From contig JASHYF010000448.1 in assembly GCA_030043235.1 (NCBI GenBank), positions 1 to 11,182 on the forward strand: DNA of 11,182 nt, written 5' to 3'. The stretch comes from Solirubrobacteraceae bacterium. GTDB lineage: Bacteria; Actinomycetota; Thermoleophilia; Solirubrobacterales; Solirubrobacteraceae. This document shows, piece after piece, positions 1 through 6,463 of the stretch; the stretch's first letter is position 1, and each line of letters starts with the position of its first letter. The notes under the pieces were generated by a model. It was not told the origin of the DNA, searched no databases, and saw only the letters and a program-made list of their open reading frames with translations. The position numbers and the translations under genes were made by a program.

Positions 1-3000
1 GGTGACGATCGCCGGCGCGAACTTCGTCGGCGTCGCGGCCGTCAGGTTCGGCTCGACGGAGGCGAGCAGCTTCAGGGTGCTCTCGGAAACCGAGATCGAA
101 GCCACCTCGCCCGCGGGCGCCGGCAGCGTGGACGTGACGGTGGAAAACGCCGGCGGCACGAGCGCGACCGGCGAAGCCGACCGGTTCAGCTACCAGATGC
201 TCCCGCCGCCGACCGTCACCGGGGTGGCGCCCAGCGCCGGCCTGTCCACGGGGGCGAGCGAGGTGACGATCACGGGCGCCGACTTCGTCGGCGTGTCGGC
301 GGTCGACTTCGGCTCGACCCCGGCGACGAGCTTCGCGGTGATCTCGGAAACCGAGATCGAAGCCATCTCGCCCACGGGTACGGGCACCGTCGACGTGACC
401 GTGACCACCCCCGGCGGCACCTCTGCGACCGGCGCGTCTGACGAGTTCACCTACGAAGCCGAATCGCCTGCGGGCGCAGCAGCGTGGCTTTCGCCCGCCA
501 ACGTCGCCGAAGACGTTGCCCCGTCTGGGTTCCCGGACCCCGGCGTGGCGGTCGATCGCTACGGCGATGTGGCGGCCGTCTGGAAGGCCTGCAGCGCCAA
601 ATGCGACTCGGAAGACGAATTCGTCGAGGCGTCATTCAGACCGGCGGGTGGCAGCTGGGGCACGCCGGTCCACCTATCGGCGGCGGCTGGTGCATCTGGC
701 GCGCCCCAGATTGCCTTCGACCAGCACGGCGACGCGGTGGCCGTGTTCGCCAGCTACTCCTACCAAGGGACCAGCGAAGTTCCAGCTGAAGGCGAAGTCG
801 TGCAGGCGGCCTTCCGGCCCGCCGGCGGCAGCTGGCAGAAGCCGGTCAGCCTCTCGAGCGGGTGTGAACTGAGCGGGTGGAACGCCGAACCCCACCTCGC
901 CGTCGATCCGGCTGGCGACGCCCTCGCGAGCTGGCGCTGTCACGTGGCTGGAACCAAGCGGATCCTCGCCCAGGCCGCCTACATGCCGGCGGGCGGCAAC
1001 TGGCAGAGCCCCGTGACCCTGGCCGAAGCGATCGAGGAACATGGCGAACAAGCGCTGAGCTCGCCCAACGTCGTCATCGACTCGCACGGCGACGCGTTTG
1101 CGGGCTGGTCCCACAACGGGCTCAGCGGTGAAAGCGAGGTGGCCTACATGCCGGCGGGCGGCAGCTGGCAGGCCCCGACGGAGATCTCCGAAGACGGAGG
1201 TCCGCCCGAGCTGGCGGTCGACGGGCAGGGCGACGCTTACGCCCTCGTCGAACCGGGCGGAGGGCTCGCGATCGCCTACCGGCCCTCCGGCGGCAGCTGG
1301 CAGGCCCCAGTGGAGATCGTCCCACGGGACTCCGAAGGCGGGGGGCCCTACAGCCCCGACCTGGCGGTCGATTCGCGCGGCGACGCACTCGTGGTCTGGT
1401 GGCAGTACAAAAGCGCTTGGCAGTACATCCGGGCCGCTTACAAGCCCGCCGGCGACGGCTGGCAGGCGCCGATCACCCTGGCCGGAAAGACATGCTATGC
1501 CTTGTGGTTCTGCTCACCCGAACCACGGGTCGCCTTCGACGAAGAGGGCGACGCGGTCGCGATCTGGCAGGGCCTTGGCGCCCACGCGAGGCGCCTGCCC
1601 GCGGGCGGCGCCTGGCAGGCGCCAGTCAACATCTCCGGCGGAGAGAGCGCATCGTACTCACGCCTGGCGTTGGATCCCGACGGAAACGGAGCTGCTGTCT
1701 GGGCGTCCGAAGGCAACGGATCATGGGCGATCCAGGCAGTGGGCTACGATGCGGCTGGGCCGCAGCTCGAAGCGCTCTCGATCCCCACCGTGGGCGCCGT
1801 CGGGCAGCCGGTGTCGTTCTCGGTCTCGCCAGCCGGCGTCTGGTCGACGCTCGGCGAAACCAGGTGGACGTTCGGCGATGGCTCGTCGTCCAGCGGAACG
1901 AGCGCCGTACACACCTACACGGCTGCCGGCAGCTACGAAGTCACGGTCGAAAGCGAAGACGCGCTCGGGCGGAGGAGCCACGCCACGGGCACGATCGAGG
2001 TCGTGCCCGCGCCCCCGACGGTCAGCGCGCTCGAACCCGATCACGGCCCGCTCTCGGGCGGCACGCCGGTGATCGTCACCGGTGAACACCTGCAAGGCGC
2101 CACCGCGGTGAGCTTCGGCTCCACCAGCGCCACGAGCTTCAACGTGGAGTCGGAAACAGAGATCGAGGCCGTCTCGCCGGCCGGCGCGGGCACGGTCGAC
2201 GTCACCGTGAGCACCCCGGAAGGCGCCAGTGCCACGGACTCGGCCGACCAGTTCACATATCAGGCGGCGCCCACGGTCATCACGGGCGCCGCGTCCTCAT
2301 TCGGCCAGGCCTCGGCGACCCTGAACGCGACGGTGAACCCGGAAGGTCTGGCGGTGAGCGACTGCCACTTCGAATACGGCAGCACGCCCTCCTACGGCGC
2401 GAGCGTGCCGTGCTCCGCGCTGCCCGGGTCGGGCACCGCCCCCGTGCAGGTGTCCGCGCCGGCGAGCGGCCTGAGCCCGAACGCCACCTACTACTTCCGC
2501 ATCGTCGCGGCCAACGCGGATGGGAGCAGCTATGGCTCCGAGCAGAGGTTCGAAACGCTGCCCAACCCGCCGACGGTCGTGACGGGCGCCGCGTCGTCGC
2601 TTGGACAGAGGTCTGCCACGCTCAACGCCACCGTGAACCCCAACGAAGGGGCCGTGAGCTACTGCCGCTTCGAATACGGCCACTCGCCCCACTATGGCTC
2701 GAGCGTGCCGTGCTCCGCGCTGCCCGGGTCGGGCGCCGCCCCCGTGCCGGTGTCCGCGCCCGTGAGCGGCCTGGTCGCGTACACCACCTACTACTTCCGG
2801 ATCGTCGCGGGCAACGCGGGCGGGGCCGGCTACGGCTCTGCGCAGACGTTCGAACCCTCGCCGCAGCTGCCGGAACTCGGTAGATGCCTGAAGCTCGGCA
2901 CGGCAACCGGCAAGTACGACACCGGCGCCTGCACGACGATGAGCGCCGGCGAAGACACCGGCAGATACGAATGGCAGCCGTGGCCCGCCGCCAAGGACCG

Positions 3001-3550
3001 CTTCAGCGCCAAAGGCGGTGCGGCGACGTTTGAAACGACGGAGGCGAACAAGACGAGCGTGAAGTGCCGCGAACACGTGCTCGCCGGCGAATACACGGGC
3101 TCGCAGAGCGCCTCCGTGTCCCTCACCTTCATGGGCTGCGAAGCCTCCCTTGCTCGCGGCCCATGCCAGAGCGCAGGAGCGAGCGCCGGGGAAATCGAGT
3201 CCGGCGCGCTCGAAGGGAAGCTCGGGCTCATCGAGGCCGCGGCGAAGCCCTCGGCCGGCTGGGATCTGCGGACTGTGGCAGAAGCGCCCGTGGCCACGTT
3301 CACATGCGGCGAAGCGGCGGTATCGGTGACCGGCTCGGTCATCGCGCCCGTGACCAAGCTCGACAAGATGACAACGTCCTTCGAGCTGAACTACAAGGTC
3401 GCCAAGGGCGAGCAGAGACCCGAAGCCTTCGAAGCCGGGTGGCGGGAAACGCTCAACCTCCTCGGCGCATGGGGTACGGCACCGGCCGGTCTCACGATGA
3501 GCGACACGATCTCAGGCGAAGAACCGATCGAGATCAAAGCGATCACCTAG
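1..3550 (+). CDS. Large exported mosaic protein (IPT/TIG, propeller-like repeats, PKD, FN3-like), 5' truncated
   Basis: This is the 3' part of a large, probably secreted or surface protein. The reading frame is open from base 2 to the TAG at 3548-3550 (1182 residues), and the true start and signal peptide lie outside the window. Residues 1-64 and 68-151 are IPT/TIG domains. Residues about 160-580 hold eight repeats, each with a Trp (162, 219, 278, 334, 389, 433, 487, 538) in a PAGGSWQAPV-like strand followed by an AVDxxGDAxAVW-like strand, which suggests a beta-propeller. A PKD-like domain with WTFGDG follows at about 585-670, then a third IPT/TIG (672-755), two FN3-like units (758-853, 858-953) and a C-terminal module with six Cys (962, 977, 1022, 1046, 1055, 1102). 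No C-terminal membrane anchor or LPxTG motif is present. Such modules usually mediate adhesion or matrix contact, but the ligand cannot be inferred. Glu is mostly GAA (15 of 21 near the C-terminus), unlike the cytoplasmic genes downstream. Confidence 0.9.
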   Translation, partial: VTIAGANFVGVAAVRFGSTEASSFRVLSETEIEATSPAGAGSVDVTVENAGGTSATGEADRFSYQMLPPPTVTGVAPSAGLSTGASEVTITGADFVGVSAVDFGSTPATSFAVISETEIEAISPTGTGTVDVTVTTPGGTSATGASDEFTYEAESPAGAAAWLSPANVAEDVAPSGFPDPGVAVDRYGDVAAVWKACSAKCDSEDEFVEASFRPAGGSWGTPVHLSAAAGASGAPQIAFDQHGDAVAVFASYSYQGTSEVPAEGEVVQAAFRPAGGSWQKPVSLSSGCELSGWNAEPHLAVDPAGDALASWRCHVAGTKRILAQAAYMPAGGNWQSPVTLAEAIEEHGEQALSSPNVVIDSHGDAFAGWSHNGLSGESEVAYMPAGGSWQAPTEISEDGGPPELAVDGQGDAYALVEPGGGLAIAYRPSGGSWQAPVEIVPRDSEGGGPYSPDLAVDSRGDALVVWWQYKSAWQYIRAAYKPAGDGWQAPITLAGKTCYALWFCSPEPRVAFDEEGDAVAIWQGLGAHARRLPAGGAWQAPVNISGGESASYSRLALDPDGNGAAVWASEGNGSWAIQAVGYDAAGPQLEALSIPTVGAVGQPVSFSVSPAGVWSTLGETRWTFGDGSSSSGTSAVHTYTAAGSYEVTVESEDALGRRSHATGTIEVVPAPPTVSALEPDHGPLSGGTPVIVTGEHLQGATAVSFGSTSATSFNVESETEIEAVSPAGAGTVDVTVSTPEGASATDSADQFTYQAAPTVITGAASSFGQASATLNATVNPEGLAVSDCHFEYGSTPSYGASVPCSALPGSGTAPVQVSAPASGLSPNATYYFRIVAANADGSSYGSEQRFETLPNPPTVVTGAASSLGQRSATLNATVNPNEGAVSYCRFEYGHSPHYGSSVPCSALPGSGAAPVPVSAPVSGLVAYTTYYFRIVAGNAGGAGYGSAQTFEPSPQLPELGRCLKLGTATGKYDTGACTTMSAGEDTGRYEWQPWPAAKDRFSAKGGAATFETTEANKTSVKCREHVLAGEYTGSQSASVSLTFMGCEASLARGPCQSAGASAGEIESGALEGKLGLIEAAAKPSAGWDLRTVAEAPVATFTCGEAAVSVTGSVIAPVTKLDKMTTSFELNYKVAKGEQRPEAFEAGWRETLNLLGAWGTAPAGLTMSDTISGEEPIEIKAIT
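3..454 (+). repeat. Two tandem IPT/TIG-encoding units, 261-base period
   Basis: Two copies of an 87-codon unit lie one after the other. For example, the GGTGACGAT word at 1-9 recurs at 262-270, and TCTCGGAAACCGAGATCGAA at 81-100 recurs exactly at 342-361. A third, more diverged copy encodes the IPT/TIG domain at about 2013-2265. The copies diverge in third positions, so they are old in-frame domain duplications and not a mobile repeat. Confidence 0.8.
2281..2880 (+). repeat. Tandem 300-base duplication encoding two FN3-like domains
   Basis: Bases 2281-2580 and 2581-2880 align without gaps at a period of exactly 300 bases (100 codons). The best conserved part is 2401-2460 against 2701-2760, with 58 of 60 bases identical, while the flanks are much more diverged. 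Each unit encodes an FN3-like module with FEYG, VPCSALPGSG and TTYYFRIV or ATYYFRIV motifs. The uneven identity suggests local gene conversion or strong constraint on the central stretch. Confidence 0.85.
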
Positions 3551-3718
3551 CAAAGGCAACCCCGGCTGCTGCAAGAGCCCGCTCCGCGGCAGCGGCCCGA
3601 TCCCGTCCCGTCCCACTGATCCTCCCTGACGCCCGGCCGCGCCCCGGCTGACCCGGTCGCATCACCGCCACGCGTTCGACTCGACGGGTGGCCGCGTGTC
3701 GCGCGTCCCACGCGTGAT

Positions 3719-3749
3719 TTGCGGGCGTTGGTAGCAGTTCTGCTACCCT
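3719..3749 (+). promoter_or_regulatory. Putative toxin-antitoxin promoter, probably leaderless
   Basis: A TTGCGG hexamer (3719-3724) could serve as -35 and TACCCT (3744-3749, matching TAnnnT) as -10, with a longish 19-base spacer. Only eight bases separate the -10 from the antitoxin ATG at 3758, and there is no Shine-Dalgarno sequence. Transcription would therefore start at or a few bases before the ATG, giving a leaderless mRNA as is common in actinobacteria. The -10 overlaps the palindromic operator. This is a prediction from motif and spacing only. Confidence 0.45.
3730..3747 (+). promoter_or_regulatory. Perfect palindromic operator of the toxin-antitoxin module
   Basis: The sequence GGTAGCAGTTCTGCTACC is a perfect inverted repeat with 8-base arms and a 2-base centre. 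It ends 10 bases before the antitoxin ATG and covers the predicted -10. Position and symmetry are those expected for the binding site of a dimeric Phd/VapB-type antitoxin, which represses its own operon and does so better with toxin bound. The dyad is seen directly; the binding protein is inferred. Confidence 0.7.
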
Positions 3750-3757
3750 GTGCTCGT

Positions 3758-4000
3758 ATGGCGACGATACCGCAGAAGGAGCTCCGAAACCACGTAAGTC
3801 GGGTACTGCGGCGCGCGGAGGCGGGCGAGGAGATCACGATCACGGTTGCCGGGAGGCCGGTCGCACAGCTCGGGCCGACAGGGCGGCGGCGTTGGGTCAG
3901 CGGTCCGGCGCTGCGCGCGGTCTGGCGTACCCCGGCTCCCGTCACGCCTGCTGCGGATATCGAGCAGTTCCCGGCCTCGCTGACGGACCCCTTCGCATAG
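3758..4000 (+). CDS. Type II antitoxin, Phd/VapB-like (80 aa)
   Basis: This is probably the antitoxin that neutralises the PIN toxin encoded 6 bases downstream and represses the shared promoter. Residues 1-40 match the Phd/YefM-type N-terminal DNA-binding and dimer region, with the pattern IPQKELRNHVSxVLRRAExGEEITITVxGRPVAQL. Residues 45-80 form the variable tail that usually wraps around the toxin and end in LTDPFA. The ATG at 3758 is preferred over an upstream in-frame TTG at 3719, because the family match begins at MATIPQKE and the upstream bases hold the promoter and palindrome. No ribosome binding site precedes the ATG, which agrees with a leaderless transcript. The family call is from remembered patterns; Phd versus VapB naming is uncertain. 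Confidence 0.88.
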   Translation: MATIPQKELRNHVSRVLRRAEAGEEITITVAGRPVAQLGPTGRRRWVSGPALRAVWRTPAPVTPAADIEQFPASLTDPFA

Positions 4001-4006
4001 CTCTGG

Positions 4007-4462
4007 ATGCGTGCACTGCTCGATACCTCCGTGCTCATAGGGGAGGAGCCGCCTCCTGACGTCGAGGCTGCGATCAGTGTCGCCTCGCTCGCCGAGCTTC
4101 ACTTCGGTGTGCTCGTCGCCGTCGACGACGACGAGCGTGCGGTTCGCACTCAGCGTCTCGGCGCGATCGAGTCGGCGTTCGATGCGCTGCCGATCAGCGC
4201 CGCCATCGCCCGCGAGTGGGGTCGCCTGGCCGCTGCCGTGAGCAACCGAGGCGGTCAACCCCGCAGGAGAGCGATCGACCTGGCGCTGGCCGCCACTGCA
4301 AACGTGCACGGCGTACCACTGCTCACCCACGACACCGGCGACTTCCAGATCATCAGCGATCTCACCGACGCCCGCGAGCCTTCCGCCTCGCAGCCGGCCG
4401 AGTCCGAACCGGCTGCAGGCTCCAGGTCCGAGGAGGAGCAAGCGGAACCGCCGGCCGCATAG
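4007..4462 (+). CDS. vapC: VapC-type PIN-domain ribonuclease toxin (151 aa)
   Basis: This is the predicted toxin of the module, a metal-dependent ribonuclease; family members cut tRNA, rRNA or mRNA. The PIN fold spans residues 1-120. The expected acidic residues are all present: D6 in LLDTSVLI, E30 in SLAELHFG, D91 in AIDLALAATA, and D112 in the THDTGDF motif, where D109 replaces the usual Asn. The ATG lies 6 bases after the antitoxin stop with no clear ribosome binding site, so translation is probably coupled. Residues 123-151 form a low-complexity Glu/Pro/Ala/Ser tail that most VapC proteins of about 130 residues lack. The active site looks intact. The RNA target cannot be read from the sequence. 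Confidence 0.9.
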   Translation: MRALLDTSVLIGEEPPPDVEAAISVASLAELHFGVLVAVDDDERAVRTQRLGAIESAFDALPISAAIAREWGRLAAAVSNRGGQPRRRAIDLALAATANVHGVPLLTHDTGDFQIISDLTDAREPSASQPAESEPAAGSRSEEEQAEPPAA

Positions 4463-4710
4463 CGCCATACAGCGTCCGGCGCACCCCCCCATGCTCCCGG
4501 TTGGATGCGGGTGCGCAGGTCGCCCATCGGGCGCATGCGCGTACGCCGGGAAGATATTCGCGCGTGGCGCGTCTCAATGGGCGATGGGGCCAAGGCTGGC
4601 ACTCCGTCGGCTCGTGGCGCGCTGTGGTCCCCGCTTCGGCGCGTCACGAGCGCCCTTCTCGTCCTTTCGCGCCGTTCGCCCGCTTTTTCCCGCCGAGAGC
4701 GTGGGGCCGC
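4463..4710. other. Intergenic region between convergent vapC and the cyclase gene
   Basis: This 248-base stretch lies between two genes that converge. I see no protein match in it. Short GC hairpins occur at 4462-4482 (GCGCC/GGCGC), 4521-4533 (CGCCC/GGGCG, 3-base loop) and 4638-4654 (GGCGC/GCGCC, 7-base loop). The last is followed by a pyrimidine-rich run and could be a weak terminator for vapC, but none has a proper U tract, so no terminator is called. Confidence 0.4.
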
Positions 4711-6048
4711 TCAGGCCGACAGCGCGAACAGCGGCCAGTGGCCGGGAACGCCTTTGAGCTCGTGCAGGCCGCGGTCCGTGAACGCGAACGGACCGCCCAC
4801 GACCGTCCCGAACACCGTGCCAGAGACGAGCACCTCGCCCGCGCTCGCCAGCGCGCTCACGCGGGCGGCGATGTGGACGGCCATGCCGCCCACGTCCTCG
4901 CCGATCAGCTCGCACTCGCCCGTGTGCATGCCGACGCGCACCTCCACGCCCAGCTCGTGCGCGGCGCGCGTGATCGCCAGCGCGCAGCGCAGCGCGCGCG
5001 AGGGGGGCCCCTCGAAGGTCGCGAGGAAGCCGTCGCCCACGGTCTTCACCTCGCGCCCGCCGAAGCGGGCGAGCTCGGCGCGCACGTGCTCGTCGTGGCG
5101 GGCGATCAGGTCGCGCCAGCGGCCGTCGCCCAGCCTCGCCGCGTGCGCGGTGGCGTCGACGATGTCGGTGAACATCACGGTCAGCAACGTGCGCGCCGGC
5201 CCGCCGCTGCCGCGCCGGCCGGTGAGGAACACCTCGATCTCCTCGAGGATCCCCTCGCTGTCGCCGAGGAAGGGGAAGGAGTCGCTCCCCTCCAGCTCCA
5301 CGTAGCGGGCGCCGGCGATGCGCTCGGCGAGATAGCGCGAATGACGCACGTCCCAGCCGCCTTCGCCCGCGCGGTGCATCACCAGCGTGGGCACGCGCAC
5401 GCGCTCGAGCGCCTCGCGCACGTCGAGGTCGTTCGCCGCCTGCAGCACCGCGCGCGCCTCACCGGGGCTTGCGGCGAGGCGCTGCATGCGCGCCAGCCAG
5501 CCCGCCAGCGTGGGGTCGTCCGCCATCGAGGGCGCCAGCGTTCTCAGCCCTTCGTTGTCCAGCTCGCCCCAGCCGCGGACGTTTCGCTCCACCAGCGCCT
5601 CGCGCTCCGCGACGGTCAGCGCCCAGTCGTAGTCCGGCGCCCACGCCGTGCGCGCGATCGACGCGTACATCACCAGCGCCCCCACCCGCTGCGGATGCTC
5701 GGCCGCGAGCAGGATCCCCACGAGCCCGCCGAGCAGGTAGGTGAACAGCGCGGCGCGTTCGCTGCCGGCGGCATCGAGCACGGCGAGCGCATCGCGCACC
5801 TCCTGCTCCAGCGAGTGCGATCCGACAATGCGGTCGGACAGCCCCGTGCCGCGGCGGTCGAACAGGATCAGGCGCCCGAAGCCCGCGAGGCGCTCCAGGA
5901 AGCGCCGCAGCGCGGGCAGCTCCCACAGCTGCTCGATCTGCGAGATCCAGCCCGGGAGGAACAGCACATCGAGCGGCCCCTCGCCGACGACCTGGTAGGC
6001 GATGGTGGCGCCGTCGCTGTGCGTGTAGCGCGTGCTGGGAGCAGTCAT
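4711..6048 (-). CDS. Alpha/beta-hydrolase-like domain fused to class III adenylate/guanylate cyclase (445 aa)
   Basis: The C-terminal domain (residues about 285-445) is a class III nucleotide cyclase, which makes cAMP or cGMP from ATP or GTP. It has both metal-binding aspartates (D295 in FTDIV, D339 in VGDGF), a Lys at the base-selecting position (K335) and D385 in IGEDVGG. The transition-state Asn is replaced by His (H392, in VHIAAR) while R396 is kept. Residues 1-278 form an alpha/beta-hydrolase fold with DRRGTGLSD (64-72) and HPQRV, but the nucleophile elbow reads TYLLGG, so L105 replaces Ser. The catalytic His position is S257 (GSDSFPF) and the acid position looks like E229. The hydrolase part is therefore probably inactive and may sense a ligand. 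The architecture resembles mycobacterial Rv1900c. The ATG at 6048 is chosen because it overlaps the stop of the upstream NYN gene (ATGA); an in-frame start at 6126 would lie inside that gene. No membrane segment is seen. Confidence 0.92.
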   Translation of the reverse strand: MTAPSTRYTHSDGATIAYQVVGEGPLDVLFLPGWISQIEQLWELPALRRFLERLAGFGRLILFDRRGTGLSDRIVGSHSLEQEVRDALAVLDAAGSERAALFTYLLGGLVGILLAAEHPQRVGALVMYASIARTAWAPDYDWALTVAEREALVERNVRGWGELDNEGLRTLAPSMADDPTLAGWLARMQRLAASPGEARAVLQAANDLDVREALERVRVPTLVMHRAGEGGWDVRHSRYLAERIAGARYVELEGSDSFPFLGDSEGILEEIEVFLTGRRGSGGPARTLLTVMFTDIVDATAHAARLGDGRWRDLIARHDEHVRAELARFGGREVKTVGDGFLATFEGPPSRALRCALAITRAAHELGVEVRVGMHTGECELIGEDVGGMAVHIAARVSALASAGEVLVSGTVFGTVVGGPFAFTDRGLHELKGVPGHWPLFALSA

Positions 6049-6419
6049 GCGTCTTCGATCAGCGCACGAAAGGGCGCGGAGGGCTCGACGGTGGCGCCCG
6101 CCGCGTGCACCCGGTCGGACAGCCACGAGTCGGAGGTGACCACGCGCACCGAGCCTGGCTGCTCCTCCACGGTGAGCAGGCGAACGATCTCATCGTCGGC
6201 CGAGTCCCGGCGCGGACGGGGCGCGTACGCGACGGCGATGACCGTCGAGCGGATCGGCGGCGAGGGGGGCTGCTCGAACACGACCGTCACCTCCGCGCCG
6301 CTGCTCGCGGCCCAGCGCTCGAGCAGGCCCACCAGCTTGACCATCGCCGCGTGCCTGTCCTTCCACCACGCGTCCGGCCGCGTGCCGATCACGTTCATGC
6401 CATCCACGAGCCAGCGCAC
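6045..6419 (-). CDS. NYN-domain (YacP/Rae1-like) putative ribonuclease (124 aa)
   Basis: This is a small NYN-domain protein with a PIN-like nuclease fold, related to YacP; the Bacillus member Rae1 is a ribosome-associated mRNA endonuclease. The sequence starts with the signature WLVDGMNVIG (D6, N9), continues with WWKDRHAAM (18-26), TVVFE (45-49), the acidic patch DSADDEIVRLL (72-82) and ends the core with VVTSDSWLSDRV (D97, D102). These acidic residues are at the places expected for the metal site. The GTG at 6419 is chosen because the fold begins directly after it; an upstream TTG at 6464 would overlap the divergent gene. No Shine-Dalgarno is visible, but a TACGCT -10-like box ends 7 bases upstream, so the message may be leaderless. 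Its stop overlaps the cyclase start by 4 bases, indicating an operon. The substrate is unknown. Confidence 0.85.
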   Translation of the reverse strand: MRWLVDGMNVIGTRPDAWWKDRHAAMVKLVGLLERWAASSGAEVTVVFEQPPSPPIRSTVIAVAYAPRPRRDSADDEIVRLLTVEEQPGSVRVVTSDSWLSDRVHAAGATVEPSAPFRALIEDA

Positions 6420-6463
6420 CGCGCCAAGCGTAGACGCGTTTCGTGCTGGAGTTCTCGCCAGCA
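6420..6463. promoter_or_regulatory. Divergent promoter region for the NYN-cyclase pair and the GT operon
   Basis: Only 44 bases separate two divergent starts, so both promoters must lie here or within the opposing genes. On the minus strand TACGCT (6432 to 6427) fits a TAnnnT -10 box 7 bases before the GTG at 6419; no good -35 was found. On the plus strand GGAG (6448-6451) could act as a rather distant ribosome binding site for the ATG at 6464. I could not assign a plus-strand promoter. Confidence 0.3.

Noticed and set aside
485..1615. Recurring GGCGGCAGCTGGCAG words as a possible CRISPR-like or mobile repeat
   Set aside because: They are in frame, unevenly spaced and encode the GGSWQ strand of the protein repeats; there are no spacers or flanking cas genes.
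2297..3076. Open frame of 259 codons on the minus strand with internal repeats
   Set aside because: The repeats only mirror the duplicated FN3-like units on the plus strand; the protein has no own features.
3693..3714. CGCGTG/CACGCG inverted repeat before the toxin-antitoxin promoter
   Set aside because: The stem is only six bases with a 10-base loop and no T run. In sequence this rich in CG such pairs arise by chance, so neither a terminator nor an operator is called.
4521..4533. CGCCC-ATC-GGGCG hairpin after vapC
   Set aside because: The five-base stem is not followed by a T run and similar short hairpins are frequent in this GC-rich region.
6049..6126. Longer N-terminus for the cyclase fusion
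   Set aside because: The extra 26 residues are Arg-rich, lie within the NYN gene and precede the natural start of the hydrolase fold at MTAPSTRY.
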